From contig OZ176058.1 of assembly GCA_964247055.1 (NCBI GenBank), forward strand, positions 2,728,001 to 2,792,000: a stretch of DNA of 64,000 nt, written 5' to 3'. The translations under genes and the position numbers were made by a program. This document shows, one piece after another, positions 23,451-58,960 of this stretch; positions within the stretch are counted from its first letter, which is position 1, and every line of letters begins with the position of its first letter. The stretch comes from Paragordius varius. Lineage: Eukaryota; Nematomorpha. The notes beneath the pieces were generated by a model. The model made no database searches. It was not told the origin of the DNA and was given only the letters and a program-made list of their open reading frames with translations.

Positions 23451-23550
23451 ATTAATAAATATAAAAAATTCAATACCGGATACTCTTAAATTATTTGAGA
23501 TCTATATTACATGTTATACATAAAAATACATATTAATTATCCTTGATAAC

Positions 23551-23655
23551 AGAGCTTGTACCCGAGCTTAAATTTGAAACGGTCGAACAACGGTTTCATC
23601 AAAGAACCGCAAGAACAGGTTATTGCAGTTTTGATTCCCTATCCTGGTTAATTTA
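23551..23655 (+). other. Unexplained coding-like island
   Basis: A G+C-richer stretch with an open frame of about 33 codons that includes ELVPELKFETVEQ and ends at a TAA. An AG precedes it, so it could be a terminal exon or a captured fragment. It is short and I do not recognise the peptide. Confidence 0.25.
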
Positions 23656-23682
23656 ATTAATGACAAAATCTCTACTTATTAA

Positions 23683-23956
23683 GTAAATTAAAATTATACG
23701 GACAATACATAAAAATATAAAGACAAATTTTTTTTTAAAAAAACCATCCTTTATGAATCATAATCACTTATATATATTGCAAAGTGTGAAATAGAAATAT
23801 ATATTACTAAAACAATCAATTATGTATTTTAAAATTGTAATTTAATAGCTACAGGAAAAATTAAGGTTTGAAAATGTATGGCTGTCTTTTGAAAACAACT
23901 AATTGTCCTTATATTTTTACGTCTTGTTCGCATATATTCAATATTTACTATAAACC
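23683..23956. mobile_element. MITE family A copy
   Basis: AAATTATACGGACAATACAT and TATAAAGACAAAT on the left; GTATGGCTGTCTTTTG and CCTTATATTTTTACG on the right. Confidence 0.65.
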
Positions 23957-24242
23957 AAATTTTATTCATTAGGTTTTATGAGAAAATATGACTGGTTATT
24001 TTGAAAGCGGATGCTTTCTTTGCCTTGAACCAAACCTTTTTATATTTAACAAAACTAAAAACTTAAGTCAATTTTTTTAAAACAAACTTTTTCCCATATA
24101 AATTATATTATTCTCATATATAATTATTTACATGTTTACATAATATTTCGTAATGAAAACATGGTAATTCGAAAAATTGTCTTTTAAATAAAAATTTTTG
24201 CATTTATGTTAATAAATTAAATTTTACATCTAAACATTTCAC

Positions 24243-24504
24243 ATAAATAAAAATTGAATTTATACGGACGAAACCTAAAAATATAAAGATTTTATCTAAA
24301 AGACCATACTTTTAAAAATTTAACTGATTGTTTAAAATTGTAAAGTATAAAATTGATAGGTATATTGGTGACACAATCAATTATTTGTAATTATATATTA
24401 TATAATTTATATGATTACAATTAAGTATTAATATATTTGTCTTTTGAAAAATATTTGTCCTTATATTTTTACTTTTGGTCCATATAATTTAAGTTTTTAC
24501 TGTA
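24243..24504. mobile_element. MITE family A copy
   Basis: AAAATTGAATTTATACGG and GACCATACTTTT on the left; TTTGTCCTTATATTTTTAC and GTTTTTACTG followed by TA on the right. Confidence 0.7.
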
Positions 24505-24686
24505 AAATTAATGGTAAAATTTCAAAATTTTTTAATAATTAAGTTCATTTACTCAAATATATGGTATTTGTAAAATAAAATTTTTAAATAAATTTTTACA
24601 GAAATAGTTGTTATTTAATATAATATTTAAGCGATAAGTTTGCTTAATTAAAGTTGATAACTATTTGCGCACCTCAAACTTTCTTT

Positions 24687-25264
24687 TTAACACTTCAATT
24701 TAAATTGGGGTATCTAAATACCCCAGACTTAATTTAAGTTAGAATTTTTTTAAAACTACTGAAGGAAACGGTCCCAAATTAAATTTATGCTTCTATCCTA
24801 ATAAAAATTATATAAATATGCCAAAATATCTAAATAAAATTTTGTTTTGAAAAAAAGTTGCATGTCAAACTACTTTGAAGCTATTTTTATTTTGTAAATA
24901 TTTTGCAAAATATCGTCTTGATTTAATTTTAAGGGTAGAATTAAAGCTAATTTTTTATTTAAATTACTTTTAACATTGATGGAAATAGAAGCGGGTTATT
25001 TTGTATTATATTTAAATTTTATCATTGCCCACATGTTACGTTGACTAAATTTTTACCTTTCGGTTTTAGCTTAAAATGAGTAATACAAGTATTTTTGAAT
25101 ACAATTTTTTATATATTTCGGTTTATTAATATTATATAAGTGCAAAATTTTGCCATCGTTTTGATCCCTTCCATATTTTTAAAGAATTTAATTTTAAACA
25201 CGCCTGGGGTATTACCCCAATTTGAATCGAAAGACTAAAATGAATGTGTTGTATCCAAGTGTTA
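24687..25264. mobile_element. MITE family E copy, 578 bp
   Basis: Outer TIR TTAACACTTC and AAGTGTTAA. Inner inverted blocks TTGGGGTATCTAAATACCCC and GGGGTATTACCCCAA are themselves small hairpins. Confidence 0.6.
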
Positions 25265-25354
25265 AACTTGATTTATTTAAATGGAACTCATTATTTTAGT
25301 GAGAGTTTAAAATATGAAATAGAGAAATGTAAATTGACACATTTTATAATTCTA

Positions 25355-25650
25355 TTTGACACCAATTCAAATTGACCCTCGAAAATTCAAATTCACCCTG
25401 AAATTATAGTTTTCGGGCTAATATAACTTATCATTTATAACGAATATATCTTTATGACAAAATTTAATATTTTTCGGTATTATTTTAATTTTAAACAAAA
25501 TTTCATTTTTTAAAAATATAAAAAAATACAGGTTATTTTTAATTTTAAAAAAGACATACTTTATTTTAGGGTAAAATTAAATGTAAGGGGAAACTTAATT
25601 GTTCAAGAATTAGAATTATTTAAGGGTGAATTTGAAGTGTAAATGGTATA
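25355..25650. mobile_element. MITE family B copy
   Basis: Left units CAATTCAAATTGACCCTCG and AATTCAAATTCACCCTG. The right arm ends TGTAAATGGTA before TA. The internal GCTAATATAACTTATCA block is present. Confidence 0.65.
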
Positions 25651-25969
25651 TTTAAGAAATTCGAAATTGTCATTAAAAAGTTTATGTTGGAAAAATCAAA
25701 TTAGGTTTTGAAAAAGTATGGTTGCTTTTTTACATACTGTCCCTATATTTTAAATTTAATCGAATTATGAGTATTCTTGGCTAATTATTGCTAAAAGGTT
25801 AATCAGATTTCTTGACATATAATTTTTAAATCAAAATACCGCATTTTTGAGTCGAAAAATGAGACCATCGGCAATAACAAATATTTTATTAGATTTTAAA
25901 CATAAAACTGTATCTATATTTATTCGAACATTTATTACCAGTTCTTTGCCAATATTCAGTAAAGCTTAC

Positions 25970-26214
25970 AGCGAAAACTTAAATTATACGGACAAATTGT
26001 AAATTAAGATAATTTTTCTAAAAAACCATATAAATCTTATTTTATCAAAATAACTAGATATATATATTACTAAATAATGAATTTTATATATTACAATTCT
26101 AACTTAATAGCTAATATAGGAAAATTAAGGTTTTAAAAAATATGGTTTACTTTTAAATAAAAATATTTTTCTTGATATTTTCACGTTTTGTCCGCATAAA
26201 TCATAATTATTTAG
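25970..26214. mobile_element. MITE family A copy
   Basis: AAATTATACGGACAAATTGT on the left; AAAATATGGTTTAC and TTTTCACGTTTTGTCCG on the right. Confidence 0.6.
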
Positions 26215-26235
26215 ATTACGTAATTTTATATTTAA

Positions 26236-26273
26236 AATTTCTCGCGGGCTGCAAAAATATTTGGCCACCCCTG
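26236..26273. mobile_element. Solitary hAT end
   Basis: CTCGCGGGCTGC followed by TTTGGCCACCCCTG is the same kind of terminus as at 27684. It lies 125 bp before the intact hAT element and has no visible partner. Confidence 0.5.
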
Positions 26274-26397
26274 TATTAAATAAATAGAATATTTGTTATA
26301 ATGGCGTTTTTCATAATTTTTATGGTTGATTATGAGCGTAATTATCAAGTAATATCGCAAATTCAATCCATATTTTTTTAAATAAAATACTATTTTA

Positions 26398-27684
26398 CAG
26401 GGGTGGCCCACCTTACTTTCCCGCAGGCTACTTTTTTGGGACAAAATTTCACGAGTATGAATATTATAAATTTCATTTATCACTTTAACAGAAATGATGC
26501 ATATACACATTTACAGATCGGGGTGACTAGCGCAATTATAAAATAAATACCAAAAATAATTATTTTTATAAATAATCATTTTATCAAAATACCTAAATAA
26601 TATTGAGAAGACCTCTGGTTGCCACATCAGTACAATTACTAAATTATTTACATTATTCAATTCATTGAATTTCTAAAGGATATTAACTGCGCATCTTGTG
26701 ACGAATTTTAGATGATCGATTAAATAATGGATTTGTAGCTCTTGACAAAGATCTTTGTGATTTACTAGATTTTATGGATTATGCATACCAAGTTTTAAAT
26801 AATAGACATATGCTTCAAGATAGTAAATTCCATCAAATCAAAAAGAGTGTCGCTCCGCATTTTTTAATTTAGTAAAAGGAATCGGTGTTGGTATAGCGGT
26901 TAATACAGATGTAAGGTGGTTATGTCTTATGCATTTATAGAACGATTAAGACTATTCAAATGTATTTTTTTATGCGATACCTCATTCTAACTTGACGTCT
27001 AAAATTCTGCTCTTAAAAATATGCTAAATTTCGGTAAAATTTTATTTAATCATCACCTCTCCGCATATTTATGTTTTTAAGCCTTTATTCATAATATTCT
27101 CTTAGTCTTTATAATTCTCAAACAGCACTTCAAAGATTTATATCTTCTTTCCGAATTTCTCAGTCTTAAAAAGATTTTGTTATTTTTTGATATTTAGTAC
27201 ACATACTTGCAATTATGAAATTTTTTTGCGATTTTGGCTATATTTCACAATTCAATGTTTCTGAAAATTTCGCTTTTTCAATAGCTTGTTGATTTGGGGA
27301 TATCGGAATTTATTTTTGATATTTCTGTAATGAGCCGTAAAATTTGTTTGGACAACTTTTATTTTAAGCAACACGCATTTATATAAAAAATCTTCTGCTC
27401 ATTCATTTCTATAACGTATTTTAACATTTTGCTTCTATAATTATTACTAAAATATAAGTTAGAAGGATACCTGCTTGTTTTAACAAATTTAAACTATATT
27501 CTAAGGAAATCACAAATATTAATAAAATAATAAATTAATTTATTAAATATAAATTTTGTTAACAAGTAAATATTTTTAAACACAAAATAAAATTAATTAG
27601 GAAAAATAAATTATAATTTTGTGGAGAAAAAAAATATTTAAAAAATTTTAGGAGGTCCCGAAGTCGACCGTTTGGCCACCCCTG
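26398..27684. mobile_element. hAT transposon, about 1.29 kb, nonautonomous or decayed
   Basis: TIR CAGGGGTGGCCCACC on the left and TTTGGCCACCCCTG on the right, with G+C-rich subterminal sequence in AT-rich DNA. Flanking 8-mers CTATTTTA (26390-26397) and CTATATTA (27685-27692) agree at seven of eight positions, as expected of a hAT target duplication. No transposase domain is recognisable. An open stretch near 26720-26877 (reading DRLNNGFVALDKDLC and on) is unexplained and could be a captured fragment. Confidence 0.8.
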
Positions 27685-27837
27685 CTATATTAAAAAAGAC
27701 AAGGTTTTATTTGACGCTTTTTCAATTTCAAAATACCGAATATGTAAGATGTTTTTATAAACAAGACCTCCACATTTTTTCAAGAGGTTTATCATGACAA
27801 AACCTTTTTGCATTTCGAGGCTTCATATGTAAAATAA

Positions 27838-28052
27838 ACCATCAAATCCACCCTTAAACAACTCAAGTATACCCTTAATTCCAAATCCCCCTTGAACAAT
27901 TCAAATTCACCCTAAAATAATTTATATGAAAAATACAAGAATATATTATGCCATAAATAAATATTTCATTAAATATTGAGTTATATTAGCTTAAAAAATT
28001 ATTTTTACGGTAAATTTGAATTGTTCAAGGGTGAATTTTTATTTGTGTAATA
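27838..28052. mobile_element. MITE family B copy
   Basis: Left arm with three worn units (ACCCTTAAACAACTC, CCCCCTTGAACAATTC, AATTCACCCTAAAATAA); right arm AATTGTTCAAGGGTGAATT. Confidence 0.6.
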
Positions 28053-28649
28053 TATTTTATGGGATCTTCAAAAAATATTATTTAACCATACTGAATAATA
28101 TATAACATATAGTATTATGAATTTATTAACGCACAATCAATTATTTAATAGCAAAAGAAAATATAGGTTGATTATTATGTAATTTATATAAGAAAATCTA
28201 ATGGGCCAAAATAAAAGATAAATTTAGGGAAAAAATTAATCTCGAAAAAAATAATCGATACAATCAGATACATATACATATATATATAATTATTGACTAA
28301 ATTTAATTAATTATTTTGTGGGTATATCTCATGACAAAAGCACTGCAAATTTCGTATATATAAATATATGATTAAAAACTAAATTATGCAATTATACTAT
28401 ATCACATTAACAAACTATTTTAATTAGCCATCTTGATAAAAAATTTATAGATATTTTTCTAAGCAAAACTTGTAAATTATATATCTATGAATCTACGTAA
28501 AAACTGTTTGTGATTTGTAGGATGTAAATTTTTAGATTTTTAAACTACTATTTTAAACATTATAGAATACAAATTTTAATATAAAAAAGGCAATTTACAA
28601 AAAAAGTTATTTTAAATAAATATTTTAAGCGAAAATTATAAATTTCGTT

Positions 28650-51505
<22,856 letters not shown>

Positions 51506-54385
51506 TTTTTATAGGTGTTTTTATTAATAAATATTTCTGAATTCTAATATAACATATAAAAAATTACCTGGATCAAAAAATGAGATTACCGTTATAATGC
51601 GATATTAATTTTATTATTAAACGATGACTCAGGGAAAATCAAGTTTATCAATGACTTTAAGGTCTTTAGGGTGTCAAATGTGTGTGGTGATTAGATTGTA
51701 AAATGTGCCCCCCAGCTGGTTAAAATATTTTATTTATGAAAATTGCAAAAAATATATTTTTTAAAAATGTTTTATATTTTGGTATTTTTTTATAATATAA
51801 TAAAGCATATTGAACAATGCGCATGGTATTAGATAGGTTTTAAAAAATTCTATTAAAAAAGTGGGATTAGAAGCTAAATTTTACACATGTTTTTTTATAA
51901 AATAATTCTTAAAATTGCGATTATGCGAACTTTCAATTTAATTGTGTCATATTTAATAGGTTTATACTTAAAACTCAGGAAAAAAACGTTTAAATTTAAA
52001 TTTATGGTATCCATATTATTTTATAAATAAGCCAAAACATCTAAATAATATTTAGTTATAAAAAATCCCTACTTTGACGCGATTTTCTATAAAATATTGA
52101 AAAATTGGGTTTGCTTGGTTGTAGCGCTATTTAGGCTAATTTTCTATTTAAAATCCAACCTTGGTAAAAACAGAAAAAAATGGAATTTACATTATTTAAT
52201 ATTTAACCAATTCACACATATAAATTTTTTAAGATATATCCTCAAAATAAGTATTAAAATTTTTATAAAGAGATTTTGGAATGCTATATGAATGCAAACT
52301 TTTACAATGGTTTATACATTATAAATATTAGATTTTTAAATGCTTAAAGTCCCCACCCCAATTCAGATCGGAGGACTGTGTGTTGTCAAGTGTTAAGGAA
52401 GAATATTTATCTATTCTAAAACTTATTAGCCTTTTTTTGTCGAGGATGATGTATTGGTCTAATTTTATATCGGGGCTAATCTTGTAAATAGTTTTGAAAG
52501 TTATTTTGGTCTCCTTTATTAGTTAAAAAAGCTTATATTTTTACAGTTTGTGACATCTAGAGTCTAAAGTTGGGCTCCAGAACACAGTTATTTAAAAATT
52601 AATATATATCAAGTGCCTTTTAATTTCCAGAGGTATTGGCAATAATTTTTAAATATTGCGGTGTGAAATTTAGAGATGAGGATTTTTACAATTTAACATT
52701 TTTAAAAAATAATAATTCCTCTCTCAAAAGGTAATTGTATGTTAAATTTGGCATTATCGTAAACACTTTTATGATATTGAAATTAAAATCGCTCTGTGGT
52801 AAACTCCTCCCAAAGGGCAGAAAAATTAATTAGGATTTAGGCATTTTACATTTTACATTTTTAAATTTTTCTAATTACTCTGAGTTTAAGAATGCATATC
52901 ATTTGATTTGGCCCAATATCTTAAAATTTAAATATATTTGAACAGAATCTCTTATATTTACAGTGTCCACAGAAAATAAGCTGATGAAATATATATATAT
53001 ATATATATGATGTATCAGGATAATCTTGGCGCTTTTGGTTTTGGCTTTTACGTGTGATATAAGAATATTTTTACATTGTGAGTGTTCCGTACCAATGACA
53101 AAAATTGCGCACAATTATTTACATATGGTGAAAGCTAATTGTTTCCTTCTAAAAATCTAACTGAATATATCGAATTCTATTTATAAAAAGCAAAACATAT
53201 CTTTAGAATATTTTAATTTTTAGACGGAAATTTAGAAGGTCGTTTTTTGCTCTTATATGGGGTTCAAAAATAAACGCAAAAATCCCGAACGCGATAAAAT
53301 TTTAAATATGCGCTAAATTTTGACAACAAAAGTAAAATTTTGTTGAAGCGTACTTCATCCTATTTTTAAGCATGATGGAAACGGTATATAAACTCTGTTA
53401 AATATTATACTATTTTATATTGATGTCGCTGAATATTTTTATCATTTTAAAATTTTAATATTCATTCCTTTAATTTATACCTTATAAAAATTGTTTTTTT
53501 ATAAAAATTAGCCAAATTTGAAAGTAAACCAACCATTAAATTGAAATTCTAGGCAATAGAAAGGTTCGGCTTCATCTAATTATATAAAAAAGTGTTTTTA
53601 TTATTTCTAAAGCGTTTTTATATCGTTTCCATGATTCCTAAAAGTAGTATTAATTACGTTTCAGCAAAGTTTTGCCAAAAAAATTTTGTTAAAAGATTAT
53701 TTAAATATTTTATGTCAAAATTTAGCATAAATTTAAAATTTTTTATCGTGTCAAGCATTTTTGCGTTTATTTTAAAACTAACATCTATTAGAAGAGAAAA
53801 AAATTGGGACTTTTTGCGACATCATTTTTGCTTTTTTATAGGTAGTCATGATATATTTTAATGATATGATTTAAAACTAATCATTTATATTTCTGTGCGG
53901 ATATTTAGCCATTTTCTCATATTAAGCACAAAAGTTTAAACTTTCTTATATCACTCGTAAGCCCCAAAACTAATAAGATGATAATCCTGATACATTATCT
54001 TTTCATTATAAAAATATTTAACATGCTTTTGTATATCCGATTTTGGACGCAATGTAATTAGAAGGTTGGTTATATTAAGAAAAAAATTTTCTATTACTTT
54101 TTATATTTTCACAAAATTTAACTCATCATGTAATAAATATATTTAAACATGTTTGTTAAATAAGAGATTCCCATTAAATGATAGGTTAACTTATATAGAA
54201 TAAGTTTTGAATTTAGGATTTTTTATATATTTTTGCAAATTATGTCTTTTGGTTATAATTTATTTTTTAAAATTTTTGGGTTGCAATCGGACGCTCATGA
54301 TACCTCCCATAAATTATATCAAAAATGTATGAAAGTTTTACGACTAACCTATTTTTAATTCTATTAAATTGTTATCAATCCAATT
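51506..54385. other. Upstream of GPI: no gene recognised
   Basis: The GPI promoter should lie at the left end of this stretch, but I see no clear motif. A family E fragment in reverse orientation is at about 52640-52745 and a (TA)n run at 52989-53009. Open frames at 52097, 52899 and 53592 are AT-driven and match nothing I know. Confidence 0.5.
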
Positions 54386-54393
54386 ATATGAAT

Positions 54394-55758
54394 TAGGGTT
54401 GTGATTTTGACCCCCTTTTTTTGAAAAAGGGGGTCAGACCTAGGTCATACCATATGTTATTGCCAATAATAAATAACTACATACATAAATACTTGATTAA
54501 ATCACATAAAAAAAGGTTTTTACATAAAGTATATATTTTTTAAAATTATACTTTCACCAATCCTGATAATTTAAATTTCTACAATTGACGATCTTTCCTG
54601 GAATCATACATAAAGACTTATAGAAAGTTTCAAATCACAGAAAGCTAAGACTAACGAGAAAATATGGACTTATTAAAACCTATTTATGCTCAATTTAGAT
54701 TGTTTAAAAACGAGTCCTTGTCCATGAACTTAACGTTAACTTAGGATGGTTCAAAAAATTTTTATCTTTGAAATTTTTTATACGATTTATTAGATTTAAT
54801 ATATAATCGTGCTCACTTCATTTAAAATTTCAGTAATCTTAGTGAGTTTAATATATTCTTTGATCAAATTATTTAAAATATGACATTGACATCCACCATA
54901 TTATATTAGGATATTCTTTATTAATCATATTTTCAGCAGCCTTCATGTTCGCTGCATTATCGGTCACAATGGTATTAATTTAAATTTATCTTTTATTAGT
55001 TCCATTATGTTATAGATACATTCGGCAGTCTTACTATGATAAGATGTGTCAATAGTTAATAAAAATGATTTTTGGGATCCTTGACCAATAAATATTTTCT
55101 TCCTACGAATATTGGTAAAGGTATAATGAAATGTTATTTTTACATATTCCAATAACTTCTATTTTTATATCTTATGACATGAATCTAGTAATTCATTGGA
55201 AATCTGTTTTCTATGAATAGCGTAATTAGGTTTAAAGTATAAATGAAACTCCGTAAATGTTTATTTTCAACTATGTTAAGAGTTGAGGATGTAAAAATAA
55301 ATTTTGCTAAATATTTCTGACTAAATTCTCTTAAAAACATAAATTAAATAGTAAACTTAAGAAATTAAATAATTAGCTTGCGCGAGCATCACCCTCTGTC
55401 ATATAATTTATTTCATGAACTTCTTTTAGATGTTTCTTCATTCGGTTTATATAAATATATATAGTGTAATTGCAATTTTTTGCATGTAACTTGATCTTTT
55501 TGATCGAAAAATTTGCACAAGGCTGATTTCATTATGATTTAGGAAGTAAAGAAAAGATGTGTATCATATGATATTTAAAACAAAATAATACATATATAGA
55601 TAATATAAGGTTTGGTTTCCTAAAAATTGTAAAAATAAAAAATTAAAAAATTTAAAAAAATAAAAAAAATTGACCTAGGTCATTTTTTTTCGTAGTCATG
55701 ACCTAGGGTCATGACCTAGGTCATGACCCTAGGTCATTGACTAATGGGCACAACCCTA
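54394..55758 (-). mobile_element. hAT transposon, 1,365 bp, perfect 8-bp target duplication
   Basis: TIR TAGGGTTGTG at the left and CACAACCCTA at the right. The target duplication ATATGAAT is exact (54386-54393 and 55759-55766). Subterminal palindromes GACCTAGGTC occur once near the left end and several times at the right end (55672-55737), probably transposase-binding sites. A transposase remnant lies inside on the - strand. Confidence 0.9.
54780..55152 (-). pseudogene. hAT transposase remnant
   Basis: On the - strand, reading from 55152, comes an open stretch (IRRKKIFIGQGSQKSFLLTI and on). Further along, in another frame, is VTDNAANMKAAENMINKEYP, followed after a gap by a NNLIKEYIK-like segment. 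The DNAANMKAA motif is typical of the catalytic domain of hAT transposases with the DUF659-type fold. The frames do not join, and both the N-terminal zinc finger and the C-terminal dimerisation domain are missing, so this copy cannot make a transposase. Confidence 0.75.
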
Positions 55759-55766
55759 ATATGAAT

Positions 55767-58700
55767 ATTTAAATGATGTTTTTTTATTTGTGGAAAGGCA
55801 TTTTTAAAAACCAATAGATGGGTCGCTGTATTGTATTTCTGTATTATTAAAATTAATTAGGACCTACAAATAATATTTGGACATATATCTGTTTTTATTA
55901 TCTGAGATGTCGAACTAGAAAGTAATACCTACTGCCATATAAAAAAGCAATTTTAAACAGCTGAAAAATTTAAATAGTTTGATATAAATTATTATTTGAA
56001 GAATTATTTAGATATGAATAAAAAAAAACATCGTTACAAATTCTGGAACAAAAATTTGTTAAAATTATTTTGTGTTCATAGATTTCCCTCTCAATTACAA
56101 AGTTAATATAAATAGATGGCTCATTTTTATATACAATTGTATAGTAATAAAGGATTTATAATATTTAATAATTAAAATAAATTAAAGCTGATTCGCCAAT
56201 CTAATTAGTGAATGAAAGACAAAATACCCAATATTCTAACTTTTAATATTTTATATATCCTCTCTGACTTTTTTTTATAAGAAAAAAAATAAAATAAAAT
56301 AAAATAAAGTAAAATTTTTACCCTAATTTTTATCTATTAAAAAAAATAAGTCAATTACCTTTTGGGGTAGTTTTATTTAAATAGTTTGAAATGTTAAAAA
56401 TATGCATTATTTAGCTTAGGCTCATTATGCAGTAAAAATTGAAATTATACGGACAAACGTTAAATTATAAAGGCAAATATATTTTTTCAAAAGACAACAC
56501 TACTTTGTCTTAAGTTTTCCTATATATGCTATTTAATTATAATTATACGGACAAACGTTAATATATAAAGACAAATATTTTTTTGAAGACAACCCTACTG
56601 TTTTAAACCTGTTTTCCTAAGTAAGCTATTAATACAAATTATAATATATAATTGATTGTGTTACTAATATATATTTCTATTTCATACTTTTTTAAAAAAC
56701 AATGTATAATTTTAAAAATCAAGATTGGTTGCGTTTTTAAAAAAGATATTCTTTGTATTATTAGGTATTTCTAATTCAATTTCCGCACAATTTTTTTCAA
56801 AAGAAAATGTAAATTTTTAAAAAAACCTCTCTCAAACTTTTTCGCCTGACTACATTATACCAATAAAAACCTAATATGCATATAAATCAGCTGTTCGTTC
56901 AGAAAATGTTTTGGAAATGTGCCGGTTTTGACTCTATAAGTCACAAAACAGTACAAATATAAGTTTTTTATATAATACATGAGAAAGGTGTTTGATATTA
57001 AATATAAATTAAAAAAACTTTAAAAACAGTAAATTATTTTCAAGATTGAGCTTTGGGAAATTAAATTACCCCAATAAGTCATAGTGGTCAAAAAGGTCAA
57101 TATGTAATGAATTGTTAATAATACTTTACTGTAATCATTTAAGCTTAGAGAAAATAAAATGCTATTTATGTAATTATTGCCGGTATAAGCCCAATGATAT
57201 TTCACTCTTTACTGTGTAAATGTTCTATCTGGTTATATTTTACACTTGAAACAACACATTTATTTTAGTCTTTCAACTATATGGGGTGGTCGTTGGTGAT
57301 CCGAAGTTGTTTAAAAGCAAATATTATAAATTAAAACTATTGATTGCATTGAATACAATGATGCACCGAAATATAAAAAACGATTTATTGAATAAAACTT
57401 GGTATTACATAATTGAATAAACTTGAATATTTAGTCTACATGACATGTGTGAATCAGCTAAATATGGAAATAATGCAAAATAAATTTTTTTTTCTGTTTA
57501 TATTAATATTAAATGTCATTTTGATGAAAAAATTTCAATTTTAGCGTCAAAAATAAGGTACAAAAAAGTAAGATTCTATATTGAAAAATAATATTTGTCT
57601 TAATATGTTTTCGTTTTGTCCGTATAAATTCAATTTTTAGTGCACATTTGAGGATAGTAGTACAATTTATTTATGTTTATAATATGATTCAAAATTAATA
57701 GTAAATAGATGGCAAACTTATTACCGTAACTGACATATTAGCAAAGGAAAAATACTTTATAAATTTTTTTAATTGGAAATAATCACAAGAAGAATATTAG
57801 TAATTAAAAAGGCGAAAGAACCCATTCGTTGCAACTTTTAACATTTAATATATCGTCTGTGGATTATTGAAATCATCATATACAATAAAAACAAAAAAAG
57901 AATATTAAATTTAAAATATATGTTTATTTTACTAATTTTTATCCCAATGGCAATAAATAGTACGCACTACAAACATGGTGCATAATTTCATATCTATATT
58001 TTCAGCATGATTAGATTTAAACATATGACTGTGAAAACTACTATTATTACAGTAGAAAGTGAAATTATATGAGTGAAACATAAAATTATAAAGTCAATTA
58101 TCTCTAAAATACAACCTCACTTTTTAAATTATAATGAAAACTCATTGTTTCAAACAGTGGAAATAAAGATGTAAATTGATAATACAAGCAATTAATGTAT
58201 TTTATACGATTAAAATTAAATGACAAAGGTTTTAAATCTCATTGTCTTTGAGAAAAAAATTGTCTTTATACTTTTACGTTTTGTCCGTATAATTTCAATT
58301 ATTACTGTAACATTTTTTGCTAGCTAATTACGTAAATTCGTTAAAAACTTATTTAAATTTTTTTAAAAATATCATTTCTAATTAAATTTATTATTTCTAG
58401 CGGAGTGAACAAATATTTTGGAGGTATGTAATAACAACTGATCATAACATAACTTAAACTTGTAATTTTTTATATTTCTATGCAATATTCCTACTAAATT
58501 TTGGAAATCAACTAAATTCTTAAAATAAATAGTGTTTTGTTGGTAATTTGAGTCTTATGTTTGAAATTTAAAACTCTGAAATGGCTATTTATTTTTCAAA
58601 TACGGCCCCTGAGGCGATTTGTGCTGGCCCCTGCTCTAAGAAATATGAATTGAAAAATAAAAAGAGAATATGAAAAAGACGCAATTAAACAGATTGCAAA

Positions 58701-58960
58701 AAATGTTTTGAGAAAGATTATTTTATAATTATACAGTCCGGTTCATATGTGTGGAACCGGATAAGTAGATATACAGTATAAATTAAACAATACAGACAAA
58801 ATGTGAAAAATACACAAAGTCAAATATCATTTTTGAAATATAACCTATCATTTTAGATTTCACAGATAAGTAATAGTAAAATGTAAATTGATGACACGTT
58901 CTCAATCAATTATATAATTTAATGCAAATAATTTGCTGTTTAACAGTAATTGTAAATCTG
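55767..58960. repeat. Segmental duplication, copy 1
   Basis: From CCAATAGATGGGTCGCTG (55801) through GATGTCGAACTAGAAAGTAA (55906), CAGCTGTTCGTTC (56889), a GATGCACCGAAATATAAAAA block (57360), CATTCGTTGCAACTTTTAAC (57824) and CAAATACGGCCCCTGAGG (58598), the order matches copy 2 at 59380-63990. It contains family E and A fragments, so it is a compound of older repeats. No gene is recognised. Confidence 0.85.
58050..58307. mobile_element. MITE family A in segmental copy 1
   Basis: CAGTAGAAAGTGAAATTATA at the left and TTTACGTTTTGTCCGTATAA then ATTACTG at the right, TA outside. The orthologous copy in segment 2 is 63026-63310. Confidence 0.75.

Noticed and set aside
26232-26510. 92-residue - strand open frame
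   Set aside because: It runs across two hAT termini and the gap between them.
52981-53000. CTGATGA word as a possible second hammerhead
   Set aside because: It is followed by a (TA)n run; there is no stem II, GAAA or cleavage triplet.
53592-53861. 89-residue open frame rich in Phe, Ile and Lys
   Set aside because: Composition is what AT-rich DNA gives by chance; no motif and no splice context.
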